In this document: positions 33,778-42,867 of the stretch, piece by piece
How positions within the stretch are numbered: the first letter of the stretch is position 1
Layout of the letters: the number at the start of each line of letters is the position of its first letter
DNA from: Parapedobacter pyrenivorans
Lineage (GTDB): Bacteria > Bacteroidota > Bacteroidia > Sphingobacteriales > Sphingobacteriaceae
NCBI RefSeq assembly: GCF_014636865.1
Contig: NZ_BMER01000007.1
Span: forward strand, 130,921-194,920
DNA: 64,000 nucleotides
Direction: 5' to 3'
Made by a program: the position numbers and the translations under genes
Notes under the pieces: generated by a model
Told to the model about the DNA's origin: nothing
Databases searched by the model: none
What the model saw: only the letters and a program-made list of their open reading frames with translations

Positions 33778-35520
33778 TTACCGCCGCTCTCCGATCTGTT
33801 GCCGCCACATGGCGTAGTATAAACCTTTCGCGGCCACCAATTCGCTATGCGTACCCGTTTCGGTGATTTTTCCTTTTTCCAATACGATAATCCGATCTGC
33901 GTGCATAATCGTCGACAATCGATGGGCAATCAGCACCGTAATTTGTTCGCGTTCGCCGGATAGCGTCCTCACCGTTTCGGTGATAGCCTCTTCGGTGAGT
34001 GAATCCAATGCGCTGGTTGCCTCGTCGAAAATCAACAGGCGGGGATTGCGTATCAATGCCCGTGCGATGGAGATACGTTGTTTTTCACCACCGGACAACT
34101 TAAGCCCACCTTCGCCCAAGATCGTGCGTATGCCCTTTTCACTGCGGGCCAACAACAGATCACAGCTGGCTTTATGCAGTGCTGCGAGCACTTCTTCCTC
34201 GGTCGCATCCGGTTTTACAAATAGGAGATTGTCTTGGATGGTACCGGCAAACAATTGGGTGTCCTGTGTTACAAAACCGATTTGCCGCCGCATCTCATTG
34301 AACCGAACTTCTTCGGATGGGATATCATTGAATAAGATACTGCCGGATACCGGTCGGTATAATCCGACTAGCAATTTGACCAGGGTCGACTTCCCCGAGC
34401 CCGATGGACCAACAAATGCGATTGTCTCGCCGGTCTTGGCGGTGAAAGAAATACCATCGATAGCATTTTGAGCCGCTGTTTTATGCCGGAAAACCACCCG
34501 ATCAAAAACTACTTCCTCTAACGGGCCGATCGGAACCGGATCTTCCGGTCGCCGCTCGATGGGTTTCGCCATCAGGTTGTCAAATAGCTGTACGGAAGCT
34601 TCGGCTTCGCGGTATTGCACGATGATGTTGCCGATATCCTGCAACGGCATAAAGATGGAAGTGGATATGAACTGCATGGTTATCAGTTCGCCGGGTGTAA
34701 GCACATTCCTGAAAATGAGCCAAAGCAACGTAAACAGAATGGATTGCCGCAAGAGGTTCAAGGTGGTGCCCTGAAGGAACGAGAGGAAGCGGACACGGCG
34801 TGTCTTGGTCATTTCCAAATCATAAATGGTTTGCGTGTGCCCGCGCATCCGCCGTATCTCCGGAAAGGTTAGGCCAAGGCTTTTGACCAGCTCGATATTG
34901 CGCAGTGATTCGGTGATGATACCGGACATCCGGGTCGTTTCGCGGTTGATGCTCCGTTGCGTAGTTTTTATTTTTCGGCTTAACAATCCTGTGATGGCAC
35001 CAATGACCACGAAGCCGATGAGGAAAATCGGAATCAACGCCCAATGTTTGGTGATGGCATACCAAATCAGAAAACTGAGACCTACCAAGGACGAGAACAG
35101 GATGTTGATACCCGAATTGATGAAGCGCTCCGTATCGGTACGTACTTTTTGCAATATAGCGAGTGTTTCGCCGCTGCGCTGTTCCTCAAACTCCTGAAAC
35201 GACAGGCGTAAAGTCTGCCGTAGCCCATCATTGAATATTTGCATGCCGAAACGCTGAACAGCGAGACGCATCACATAGTCCTGGAATGATCGGGCCAAAC
35301 GGGCCAACAGGGCAATGCCAATCGCTATAAAAAGCCAGAAAAGTACACCTTCGACCAGCTCTTGTTCGCTGCGTCCATCCCGATTGTTTGCATAGTCATC
35401 GATAATCTTCCCGAAAATGATAGGGTCGATCATCGAGAGTAATTGGGCGGCAGCAGCCAACAGTAACGCAAAATAGATGTACTTGCGTTGCGGTTTGAGG
35501 TATTTCCAAAGAATGAGCAC
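33778..35520 (-). CDS. ABC transporter, fused membrane and ATPase domains (MsbA/MDR-like)
   Basis: A 580-residue half-transporter. Six transmembrane helices (about 15-310) are followed by an ATPase domain with Walker A GPSGSGKST near 375, signature LSGGEKQRISIARAL near 477, Walker B LLIFDEATSALD near 500, and H-loop IAHRLSTI near 532. It would work as a homodimer exporting lipid, peptide or drug. There is no N-terminal peptidase domain. The stop lies 20 nt from the converging dnaX stop; the start is 3 nt after the LOG-family gene, so both may be on one transcript. Confidence 0.9.
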   Translation of the reverse strand: MLILWKYLKPQRKYIYFALLLAAAAQLLSMIDPIIFGKIIDDYANNRDGRSEQELVEGVLFWLFIAIGIALLARLARSFQDYVMRLAVQRFGMQIFNDGLRQTLRLSFQEFEEQRSGETLAILQKVRTDTERFINSGINILFSSLVGLSFLIWYAITKHWALIPIFLIGFVVIGAITGLLSRKIKTTQRSINRETTRMSGIITESLRNIELVKSLGLTFPEIRRMRGHTQTIYDLEMTKTRRVRFLSFLQGTTLNLLRQSILFTLLWLIFRNVLTPGELITMQFISTSIFMPLQDIGNIIVQYREAEASVQLFDNLMAKPIERRPEDPVPIGPLEEVVFDRVVFRHKTAAQNAIDGISFTAKTGETIAFVGPSGSGKSTLVKLLVGLYRPVSGSILFNDIPSEEVRFNEMRRQIGFVTQDTQLFAGTIQDNLLFVKPDATEEEVLAALHKASCDLLLARSEKGIRTILGEGGLKLSGGEKQRISIARALIRNPRLLIFDEATSALDSLTEEAITETVRTLSGEREQITVLIAHRLSTIMHADRIIVLEKGKITETGTHSELVAAKGLYYAMWRQQIGERR

Positions 35521-35523
35521 AGC

Positions 35524-36267
35524 CTAGGCTCTTTTCAGCTTCCGTTCACCCAAAAGCCAAGCCGCTTTTCGTGGCGGTTCCAACTTGATGCTGGGTGAGC
35601 CCTCAGCGTGTTTACGGATATGGGCTACCACCTCCTGTACCGAATCCGTAAAGAGTAGGAGGTCCATGTCTTCAGGGCTGATGGTTTGTTCGTCCATCAT
35701 ACGCTGTACATGGGCAATGATTTCTTTGTGAAAACCTACGCCCATTACCACAATCGGAAACCGTTGGATCTTGCCGGTTTGGATGAGGGTAAGTGTTTCG
35801 AAGAATTCATCCAACGTGCCAAAACCTCCAGGTAATACCACGAAAGCAAACGAATATTTACGCAGGAGCTCTTTGCGGACAAAGAAATACTCCATGGTGA
35901 CAAATCGGTCGAGATAGGGATTGTGGGCCTGTTCATGCGGGAGCAGGATGTTGCATCCGACGGAAAGTGCCCCCGCTTCTTGGGCACCACGGTTGGCTGC
36001 TTCCATGATGCCGGGACCACCGCCCGTCATGATGGCGAACCCCAGTTTGCCGATTTCAGCAGATACCTCCCGGGCGAGTTCGTAGTAGGGGTGATCTGCC
36101 TTGAAACGCGCGGATCCGAATACCGTGACACATGGCCCAATGAAATGCAATTCCCGGAACCCTTTTAGGAATTGCATCACCACACCGCCCACGTATTTCA
36201 GTTCTTTCCAGCGGGCGCGGGCCCCCTCCATGAATTTCTTTTCCTCTTTTAAAAATGCATTCCTCAT
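35524..36267 (-). CDS. LOG-family protein (TIGR00730-type nucleotide 5'-monophosphate phosphoribohydrolase)
   Basis: A 247-residue Rossmann-like protein. The family motifs are VTVFGSARF near 43, MTGGGPGIMEAANRGA near 80-95 and PGGFGTLDEFFETLTLIQTGK near 141-161. LOG proteins hydrolyse nucleoside monophosphates (cytokinin ribotides or purine/pyrimidine nucleotides) to base plus ribose 5-phosphate. The ATG at 36267 is chosen because it falls 5 nt after the stop of the nuclease-like gene; a longer frame upstream would overlap that gene by 95 nt. Similar LOG genes elsewhere sit next to lysine decarboxylase-like or nucleotide-metabolism genes; here the partner is a DNA-cleavage-type protein. Confidence 0.85.
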   Translation of the reverse strand: MRNAFLKEEKKFMEGARARWKELKYVGGVVMQFLKGFRELHFIGPCVTVFGSARFKADHPYYELAREVSAEIGKLGFAIMTGGGPGIMEAANRGAQEAGALSVGCNILLPHEQAHNPYLDRFVTMEYFFVRKELLRKYSFAFVVLPGGFGTLDEFFETLTLIQTGKIQRFPIVVMGVGFHKEIIAHVQRMMDEQTISPEDMDLLLFTDSVQEVVAHIRKHAEGSPSIKLEPPRKAAWLLGERKLKRA

Positions 36268-36271
36268 CGCA

Positions 36272-37108
36272 TCACTGGTTTTGATGGTTAACCAACTCGG
36301 TGGCTTCCTGTACAATTCTTTTTTTCTTTCGCGGGGCACAATCCAGTGTATCCAGCTGGGCCTCATCGTCGAGAATGTCCTTTACCAAGATACACCCCTG
36401 TTTCAAAAGCAGTTCTTTTTCAGCTTTGTTAACGGTTGTGAGGCAGGTGATCGGATATAATCCCGCATAATCTACACGGCGTTTAATACTGCTTTCTTCC
36501 GGATAATCCCAGGATAGGAGGTTGAGATCGTAGTATTTCGAAAATTCGATCGAGTCGGTAGTGACGTAGGCGTTGGTGACAAGCCAGCCCGCCGTAAATT
36601 GCATGCTTTTACCGAAGAAGGAAAATGAAAGTCCCTCGAAATCCTTTACCCGCGATAGGAAATACATGGGTGTGGTGACCGTGATCTTCGCGTCTTCTGT
36701 GTTTCTGAACTTGCATTCGACCAATAAGAGCTCGTCATCCTTTTGCGCTACTACATCCACTTCATGCGTTACCGAGTTACCCCGGAGGTGCTGGCTGGTT
36801 GTCGTCTGATAAGACACGTATCTGAAAAGCTTGGCCACCCATTGTTCAAAATAATAACCTGCGGGACCCAAGTCTTTGAGCGCCTGTTTGAGGCTGTAGC
36901 GGGCAGCGAGGGAATTGGCTTCCCGTTTTAATAAACGGAAGGCGAGTTTGTAAAGATCACGGGTATGGATCCCGTCATAGACCAGGGGTTTCATCGTTTC
37001 CCATACTTCGTCTACGACATCCGGCGAGGCACCCGATTTAGACAGCGAGCCTTTCAGTCGGCGCACATCAAATTCAACGAGTTCACCCGAATATTTCTTT
37101 ACTTGCAT
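36272..37108 (-). CDS. ATP-cone plus Mrr-like restriction endonuclease-fold protein
   Basis: A 278-residue protein with two domains. Residues 1-85 form an ATP-cone: VKKYSGELVEFDVRRLKGSLSKSGAS, then DLYKLAFRLLKRE, as in ribonucleotide reductases and NrdR. Residues 85-190 match the Mrr_cat/PD-(D/E)xK nuclease core: a Glu in YYFEQWVAKLF near 88, Asp 118 in HEVDVVAQ, and Glu 131-x-Lys 133 in LLLVECKF. It could therefore be a nucleotide-gated nuclease. The ATG at 37108 is preferred to one seven codons upstream. The stop is 4 nt before the LOG-family start. Its biological role is not known. Confidence 0.75.
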   Translation of the reverse strand: MQVKKYSGELVEFDVRRLKGSLSKSGASPDVVDEVWETMKPLVYDGIHTRDLYKLAFRLLKREANSLAARYSLKQALKDLGPAGYYFEQWVAKLFRYVSYQTTTSQHLRGNSVTHEVDVVAQKDDELLLVECKFRNTEDAKITVTTPMYFLSRVKDFEGLSFSFFGKSMQFTAGWLVTNAYVTTDSIEFSKYYDLNLLSWDYPEESSIKRRVDYAGLYPITCLTTVNKAEKELLLKQGCILVKDILDDEAQLDTLDCAPRKKKRIVQEATELVNHQNQ

Positions 37109-37159
37109 AGCAGATACTTTTTCAAGCACCTAATATGCGATTTTTTTGTTAAAACGCCA

Positions 37160-37888
37160 TCACAAACCGGTCGAAAACGCAGGTTCCCACCTTTCAAGCA
37201 ACCGGGGTAATTGATTGAAATCCCCGATTTCGGCATCCGAAATCCCCAACTCGTCTATTCCCCATTCTTCCCAGCTCTCCACATTAAGCCAAACCGTTTG
37301 ACAGCCGATTTCTTTAGAAGGTAAAATATCGCGGTTGTATGAATCACCGACAGCTACGCACTCCTCCGCTGCGTAACCGAGCTTCTTTACTCCCCGCTCA
37401 TATATTTCGGTATTGAGATGCGAAGCCGAGTCGGTCGTTTCAACAACGTCTGAAAAATACTTCCGGATGCCGAAATCGGTCAATACCGCATTGAGGTTGC
37501 CATAGAAATTTGAAACCAAGACCACAGGGAAGGCACTCGATAGAATTTCCAGAATACCCCGAGCTTTCCGCAGCGTCCGTTGAGCTAACTGGTCACATTC
37601 TTTTGCAATGGAATCAATTACAGTATAGTCGAGCTGATAACCCTGGTAGGTCAAATAATTGAATTGTTGCGTTATTTTATGGATAAGCACATCCAAAAAC
37701 ACATGGTTGGGCTTGATGATGTCACCGGTTGCCAAAGCCGCTTCCGAAAACATGTATGCCTTGTTGAACGCTGCTTTGTCCAGACCGATGTTGTGCTTCT
37801 GGAATTTGTGCCAAAGTATCGCCCCCCAATGCTGACCATTCGTATCAATCGTACCTTCGTAATTTAGTAAAATGCCTCGTGTTTGCAT
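37160..37888 (-). CDS. HAD-superfamily hydrolase-like protein with altered catalytic motif
   Basis: A 242-residue HAD-fold protein. Motif I, normally DxDGT, reads NYEGT at residues 9-13 (RGILLNYEGTID), so both the nucleophile Asp and the general-acid Asp are replaced. The later motifs look normal: VVLVSNFYGN near 120 (motif II Ser) and CVAVGDSYNRDILPSKEIG near 177-195 (motif IV acidic residues). It may be a non-catalytic binder or have altered chemistry. The ATG at 37888 is used because motif I begins just after it. It precedes the nuclease-like gene on the same strand, 52 nt from its start. Confidence 0.75.
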   Translation of the reverse strand: MQTRGILLNYEGTIDTNGQHWGAILWHKFQKHNIGLDKAAFNKAYMFSEAALATGDIIKPNHVFLDVLIHKITQQFNYLTYQGYQLDYTVIDSIAKECDQLAQRTLRKARGILEILSSAFPVVLVSNFYGNLNAVLTDFGIRKYFSDVVETTDSASHLNTEIYERGVKKLGYAAEECVAVGDSYNRDILPSKEIGCQTVWLNVESWEEWGIDELGISDAEIGDFNQLPRLLERWEPAFSTGL

Positions 37889-38053
37889 GGTTGTCAATCT
37901 GTTAAACTTGAGTGGTAAACAATTTGACTTTTGTTTACCATAAGTCAAATGTATAAAATTTATTCCAGTTGCTGTACGTACTTTTTAAGTAGACGAGAAT
38001 AATGACCAACAAATTACAATCCGCAGGATAAATAATTTGCGGTTGGTTATTGC

Positions 38054-39172
38054 TTAGTTTGTTTTTCGGTAATTCCATATTGCCCAGCTATTTAATACGA
38101 GCGCGAAACCCAGTATCGCACCCAGGTGCGGAAGAACGGCTCTCCAGCCACTGCCTTTCAGGATAATCATCCGCATCACCTCCACAAGATAACTCACCGG
38201 GTTTAGGTTAGCAATCACCTTGGCCCATCCAGGCATGCTGTTTATCGGTGTGAACAGTCCGCCCATCAGAATGAAAATCATCATGAAGAAGAACATGATA
38301 AACATGGCTTGCTGCTGCGTATCCGTGTAAGTAGAGATCAACAGCCCGAAACCCAGCACGGCCAATAAGTAAACCCAAATGAAGCCATACATCGCCAATA
38401 AGTTGCCTTGCGGAAATATACCATAGACGAGCCATGACACCAGTAGGCCGAGGGTGAATACGACATTGCCCAATATCCAGAAAGGGATAAGTTTGCCAAG
38501 AATGAAATGATGCTTTTTGATAGGCGTTACGTTGATTTGCTCTATGGTGCCGATTTCCTTCTCCTTTACGATATTCAATGCCGAGAGAAAGCCACCGACC
38601 ATGGTCAACAGAATAGCCAATATACCCGGTACCATGAAGAACTGGTAGTTGAGCAGTGGATTGAATCGGTTATTGGGTACTATCTCGATGATAGGTAGGG
38701 ATTGGAAGCGTGTCGGTATGGTTAGCTCCGTCCTGATGTGTTGGTTGTAATCACGGATAATGTCGGCAAGATAGGCTCCACCCAAACCGGCTTTGGTTCC
38801 ATTGATGGCGTTGACGGCTATGAACAGCTGTTGTTCACCTTCCCGGATAAGGTTGCGCTCAAATCCATAAGGTATTTCCAGTGCGAGATCAGCCTTGTCC
38901 TGTTCAATCGACCGGTAGGCTTCTTCGATTGACGTGTGATATCCCTGCAACCTGAAATACCCGGATGCGGTAATCTTCGAGATCAATTGCTGTGAATATG
39001 GAGAGTGGTCATGGTCGACTACTGAAAGATTGATGTTCTTTACTTCATAGTCGGCAGCTAGCGGCAAGATGATCAATTGCATGACCGGCATCACCATGAT
39101 GAGGATCAGGATGGCGCGATTACGGAAAATCTGCCGGAATTCTTTTTGTAGTAGGAATTTGATGGTTCTCAT
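38054..39172 (-). CDS. ABC-2 type efflux permease (YbhR-like)
   Basis: A 372-residue inner-membrane permease of the ABC2_membrane_3 type. One N-terminal helix near 20-42 (AILILIMVMPVMQLIILPL), a periplasmic domain to about 175, and five C-terminal helices (about 180-365) are visible. The family motif VKEKEIGTIEQINVTPI lies near 203. It is the last gene of a seven-gene efflux operon and pairs with the permease encoded just upstream (17-nt gap), as YbhR pairs with YbhS in E. coli. The substrate is unknown. Confidence 0.88.
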   Translation of the reverse strand: MRTIKFLLQKEFRQIFRNRAILILIMVMPVMQLIILPLAADYEVKNINLSVVDHDHSPYSQQLISKITASGYFRLQGYHTSIEEAYRSIEQDKADLALEIPYGFERNLIREGEQQLFIAVNAINGTKAGLGGAYLADIIRDYNQHIRTELTIPTRFQSLPIIEIVPNNRFNPLLNYQFFMVPGILAILLTMVGGFLSALNIVKEKEIGTIEQINVTPIKKHHFILGKLIPFWILGNVVFTLGLLVSWLVYGIFPQGNLLAMYGFIWVYLLAVLGFGLLISTYTDTQQQAMFIMFFFMMIFILMGGLFTPINSMPGWAKVIANLNPVSYLVEVMRMIILKGSGWRAVLPHLGAILGFALVLNSWAIWNYRKTN

Positions 39173-39189
39173 TTTTTTAGTTGAACGGG

Positions 39190-40296
39190 TTACTCCAGTC
39201 GTATTTTAAAGCTTTTCAAACTCACAATGAAGAAAAATAGCGTAATTCCACACAGTACGAGTGTTTCTTTCCATATCTCTGCGAAACCCATGCCTTTGAT
39301 CATGATGGATTTCACAATAATATAAAACCATTTTGCAGGGACAATATTGGAGATAACCTGCAGTGGAACCGGCATGTTTTCGATGGGAAACATAAATCCG
39401 CTAAACATCACCGTGGGCAGCATCATACCCATCAGTGATACCAGCATGGCCACTTGTTGGGTCTTCGTCTTGATGGAAATGAAGATTCCCAACGTGAGGC
39501 ATGTGATAATGAACAACGTACTTTCGGCAAACAGCAATAGCCAGCTACCCGCTACCGGGAGCCGCAGTACGAACACACTCATCAACACAATGGATAGTAC
39601 ATTGATGAGCGAGAGGAATAGATAAGGAACTGCTTTTGACAGGATGACCCACACCGGCCGAAAGGGCGAAACCAGCAGGACTTCCATGGTGCCCGTTTCC
39701 TTTTCCCTGACAATGGCGATTGCCGTCATCATGACGGAAACCAACATCAAGACCAACGCCATCACGCCCGGCACGAAATTGGGAGCACCTTTTAATTGTG
39801 GGTTGTAAAGCATACGGATCTGTGGGGTGATCCGGTAGGGCAGGGCAGCATTTTCACTGAGTTCCGTTTGGTAATCCCGGATAATCGAGGATACATAATT
39901 AGTCAATGTGGTGGCATAGTTCGGGTCGGAAGCGTCTGCAATTACTTGTATTTGGGCGTGATTTTGATGGACGAGGTCGTTGTGGAAGTTAGCAGGAAAT
40001 ACTACCGCGAGTTTGACGGTACCTTCCCGGAATGCCATTTCCATGCGATCCCTATCCATCACATCCTCCCCGAGTTCGAAATAGTTACTGGCGGCAATTT
40101 GGGCGATGATACGCTGGGAGGCATTGTCCTTCGCATGGTCCACGACCACAATACGGGCATTTTTTACTTCATTTGTCAACGCGAATCCAAAAATGAGGAT
40201 TTGAGCGAGCGGCATTCCAAAGAGGATGAGTAACGTCCGCCGGTCACGTAAAACGTGATAGCATTCCTTTCTTACAAATGTGAAAAACTGTCTCAT
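39190..40296 (-). CDS. ABC-2 type efflux permease (YbhS-like)
   Basis: A 368-residue permease with the same layout as its neighbour: an N-terminal helix (LLILFGMPLAQILIFGFAL), a periplasmic segment, then VREKETGTMEVLLVSPF near 200 and five more helices. It starts directly after the ATPase stop with no gap, which implies tight translational linkage. The two permeases probably form a heterodimer served by the two ATPases encoded upstream. Confidence 0.88.
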   Translation of the reverse strand: MRQFFTFVRKECYHVLRDRRTLLILFGMPLAQILIFGFALTNEVKNARIVVVDHAKDNASQRIIAQIAASNYFELGEDVMDRDRMEMAFREGTVKLAVVFPANFHNDLVHQNHAQIQVIADASDPNYATTLTNYVSSIIRDYQTELSENAALPYRITPQIRMLYNPQLKGAPNFVPGVMALVLMLVSVMMTAIAIVREKETGTMEVLLVSPFRPVWVILSKAVPYLFLSLINVLSIVLMSVFVLRLPVAGSWLLLFAESTLFIITCLTLGIFISIKTKTQQVAMLVSLMGMMLPTVMFSGFMFPIENMPVPLQVISNIVPAKWFYIIVKSIMIKGMGFAEIWKETLVLCGITLFFFIVSLKSFKIRLE

Positions 40297-41043
40297 TTAA
40301 TCGCTTCTTTTAGCTCCTCGTGCCAGTTGATAGAAAACGCCGTCCATGGTAGATTCATTCAGCTTTATTTTTAATTCTTGCGGTGTTCCTAGTGCTTCGA
40401 TCCGGCCATCCACCATGATGGAGATGCGGTCACAGTATTCTGCCTCATCCATGTAATGGGTGGTTACAAATAGGGTAATGCCGCGGCTTGCCGCTTCATA
40501 GATCAGCGCCCAGAATTGCCGACGTGTTACGGGGTCCACACCACCTGTAGGTTCATCAAGAAATACAATCTTGGGCTCATGCAGCACCGAAACAGAGAAT
40601 GCCAGTTTTTGTTTCCAGCCCAAAGGCAGTTCACCGACCAGTTTTTTCGTTTCCGATTGCAATCCGAGCCGTTGCACCAGTTCCTCGCTTTTTGATTTGA
40701 GCTGCCGATTGTCCAGGCCATAAATTCCGCCGAAAAAGCGAATGTTTTCCAATACCGTAAGGTCTTCATATAAGGAGAACTTCTGACTCATGTAACCGAT
40801 GTGTTGTTTGATCTGTTCGGTTTGGCGGTACACATCGAAGCCAGCGACGGTTGCCTTGCCCGAAGAAGGGGTAGACAAACCGCATAACATGCGCATGGCG
40901 GTGGTTTTGCCGGCACCGTTGGCACCCAGAAAGCCGAATATTTCACCTTTAAGTACCTCAAAGGTAATTTCATCGGTGGCGATGAAATCACCGAATCGTT
41001 TGGTTAGTTTTTCGGTTTTGATGACGGAGTCTTTGCGTGTCAT
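40297..41043 (-). CDS. ABC transporter ATPase, second of a pair (YbhF C-half-like)
   Basis: A 248-residue nucleotide-binding subunit. Walker A is GANGAGKTTAM near 37, Walker B IVFLDEPTGGVDP near 158, and the H-loop FVTTHYMDEA near 192. The signature motif is degenerate: LPLGWKQKL instead of LSGGxxQ. The start overlaps the stop of the first ATPase by 4 nt. In E. coli these two domains form the single protein YbhF; here they are separate genes. The weakened signature suggests one of the two ATP sites is less active. Confidence 0.9.
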   Translation of the reverse strand: MTRKDSVIKTEKLTKRFGDFIATDEITFEVLKGEIFGFLGANGAGKTTAMRMLCGLSTPSSGKATVAGFDVYRQTEQIKQHIGYMSQKFSLYEDLTVLENIRFFGGIYGLDNRQLKSKSEELVQRLGLQSETKKLVGELPLGWKQKLAFSVSVLHEPKIVFLDEPTGGVDPVTRRQFWALIYEAASRGITLFVTTHYMDEAEYCDRISIMVDGRIEALGTPQELKIKLNESTMDGVFYQLARGAKRSD

Positions 41044-41954
41044 TTGGTTAGCATTTTAATGAAGCAATCTTCTATGGTAGGGGTAATTGGCATCACTTCA
41101 ATCTCGCGGAATCCTTCTTTTGCGAGGAGGGTGGTGAGTTCTTCTGTCAGGTACTTACTGCTTACCCCCTGCGGATCAACATGGATATACTCACCGAATA
41201 TATAGCTGCTGAAAGACGGTGCATGGGTAGCCAATGCCTGAGTGATACGTGGCTTATCCGTAGCTTTGATGGCATACAATGGACCGGGATATGCCCTGAT
41301 GATCCCCTGCGGTGAATCGATGGATAGGATTTTCCCATGTTGCATCAGTGCGATCCGGTCACACCGTGTGGCTTCGTCCATGTAGGGAGTAGAAACCAGC
41401 ACCGTGATGCCCTGTTGTTTCAGTCGCTTGAGCATTTCCCAGAATTCCTTACGCGAAACGGGGTCTACCCCCGTTGTCGGTTCGTCGAGGAAGAGCACCG
41501 TAGGCTTATGGATGAGCGCACAGCAAAGGGCCAGTTTTTGCTTCATTCCGCCTGATAACTTTCCCGCCCTGCGCTTTTTGAAAGGCTCCAACTGGATGTA
41601 GATGTCCTCGATGAGGTGGTGATTTTCCGCTACTGTCGTGTTGAACACCGTTGCGAAAAACTGGATATTTTCTTCGATGGTAAGGTCCTGATAGAGGGAA
41701 AACCTACCCGGCATGTAGCCCACGTGGTTGCGGATGTACCGGTAATCTTTGACGACGTCGTGTCCATCAACGGTAGCCGTGCCGCCATCCGGCAACAGCA
41801 GGGTGGTCAATATGCGGAAGATACTGCTTTTACCTGCGCCATCCGGTCCGATCACGCCGAATAGTTCGCCCTTTTCAACCGAAAAAGAGACATCGTCGAC
41901 CGCCTTTACGGCACCTTTGTTGTACGTTTTCGTGATGTTGTTTACGGTAACCAT
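41040..41954 (-). CDS. ABC transporter ATPase, first of a pair (YbhF N-half-like)
   Basis: A 304-residue nucleotide-binding subunit with intact motifs: Walker A GPDGAGKSS near 34, signature LSGGMKQKLALCCALI near 134, Walker B VLFLDEPTTGVDP near 155, H-loop STPYMDEA near 190. A C-terminal extension of about 80 residues follows the ATPase fold. The H-loop His is replaced (STPY), while the partner subunit keeps it. It begins 1 nt after the membrane-fusion protein gene. Confidence 0.9.
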   Translation of the reverse strand: MVTVNNITKTYNKGAVKAVDDVSFSVEKGELFGVIGPDGAGKSSIFRILTTLLLPDGGTATVDGHDVVKDYRYIRNHVGYMPGRFSLYQDLTIEENIQFFATVFNTTVAENHHLIEDIYIQLEPFKKRRAGKLSGGMKQKLALCCALIHKPTVLFLDEPTTGVDPVSRKEFWEMLKRLKQQGITVLVSTPYMDEATRCDRIALMQHGKILSIDSPQGIIRAYPGPLYAIKATDKPRITQALATHAPSFSSYIFGEYIHVDPQGVSSKYLTEELTTLLAKEGFREIEVMPITPTIEDCFIKMLTK

Positions 41955-41955
41955 A

Positions 41956-42858
41956 TCAGTTGAATCTCACCTGCCCATACATTCCGATTTTCAGCAAGCC
42001 GTCGTTCTTTACCCTGATTTTGGTGGCGTAAACCAGGTTCTCGCGCTCATCCTTGGTCTGGATCGTTTTTGGAGTGAACTCCGCTTTGTCGCTGATCCAT
42101 TCCACAATTCCTTCGTACTCCCGGTATTTTCCCGCCGCGTCGTCTACCAGTACCGTTACCTGTTGATGGAGTTTGATTTGGGTAAACTGAGGTCCCGTTA
42201 CGTACGCACGGAGGATGATGGACGACAAGTCAGCTATCTTATACAGCGGTTTGCCTACGATTGCTGTTTCATTGGCTTCGGCATATTTAACCAATACGGT
42301 GCCTTCAAGGGGGTTGACGATGCGACTTTTGGCCAGCTGGTCTTCCAATTGCGCAATCTGGATTTCCAGAGGAGAAGCTTCCTCGGTGAGACTGGATGCC
42401 GTGATCCCGAGTGAAGATCGCTGGGCTGCGATTTGCTTTTTGATCACAGCCACTTGGGCATTGGCATCGTCCAGCTGTTTGGGCGTCGCAGCGTCGGCTT
42501 CTGCCATGTTGGCAATCCGCTGCTGTTCTCGGATAGCTTGGTGCAGTTGCTCCTGCAGGGCGGCCAGCTGTATGGCAACGTTGGGTTTTCGACTAAGCAC
42601 AGCACCGATTTGTGCTTGGAGCTGCCGTTTTTTTAAGTGAAGTTGCGTACTATCGATATACCCCACCATCTGCCCAGTTTGTAATAACTGGCCTTCCTGT
42701 ACGTTGAGTTCCTGGATGACGCCGCTTGCTTCAGCAGAAATAATAGTTTCCACGGCCTCGAAGGTGCCGGACGCATCGTAACCACTTCGGTCATCGTTGC
42801 ATGAAGCCAGCAAGAGAGCGGCGAGTGTGAGGATTTTTACGTTGTTCATCATTGTCAA
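41956..42858 (-). CDS. HlyD-family membrane fusion lipoprotein (YbhG-like)
   Basis: A 300-residue periplasmic adaptor. A lipoprotein signal (ILTLAALLLASC) anchors it in a membrane. A barrel-sandwich half (ISAEASGVIQELNVQEGQLLQTGQMVGYID), a long coiled-coil hairpin (about 70-160, rich in Leu, Gln and Ala) and a beta-barrel end follow. It connects the permeases in the inner membrane to the TolC-type channel encoded just upstream (9-nt gap). Two further ATG codons close to the start are possible alternatives. Confidence 0.88.
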   Translation of the reverse strand: MTMMNNVKILTLAALLLASCNDDRSGYDASGTFEAVETIISAEASGVIQELNVQEGQLLQTGQMVGYIDSTQLHLKKRQLQAQIGAVLSRKPNVAIQLAALQEQLHQAIREQQRIANMAEADAATPKQLDDANAQVAVIKKQIAAQRSSLGITASSLTEEASPLEIQIAQLEDQLAKSRIVNPLEGTVLVKYAEANETAIVGKPLYKIADLSSIILRAYVTGPQFTQIKLHQQVTVLVDDAAGKYREYEGIVEWISDKAEFTPKTIQTKDERENLVYATKIRVKNDGLLKIGMYGQVRFN

Positions 42859-42867
42859 TCTTTATGG

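Noticed and set aside
33863-34471. 202-codon open frame opposite the ABC transporter ATPase domain
   Set aside because: It is a mirror of the conserved ATPase motifs on the other strand and is very rich in Ser, as antisense frames often are.
41749-42640. Long open frames opposite the efflux ATPase and fusion-protein genes
   Set aside because: Both lie antisense to operon genes with strong family motifs and have no independent support.
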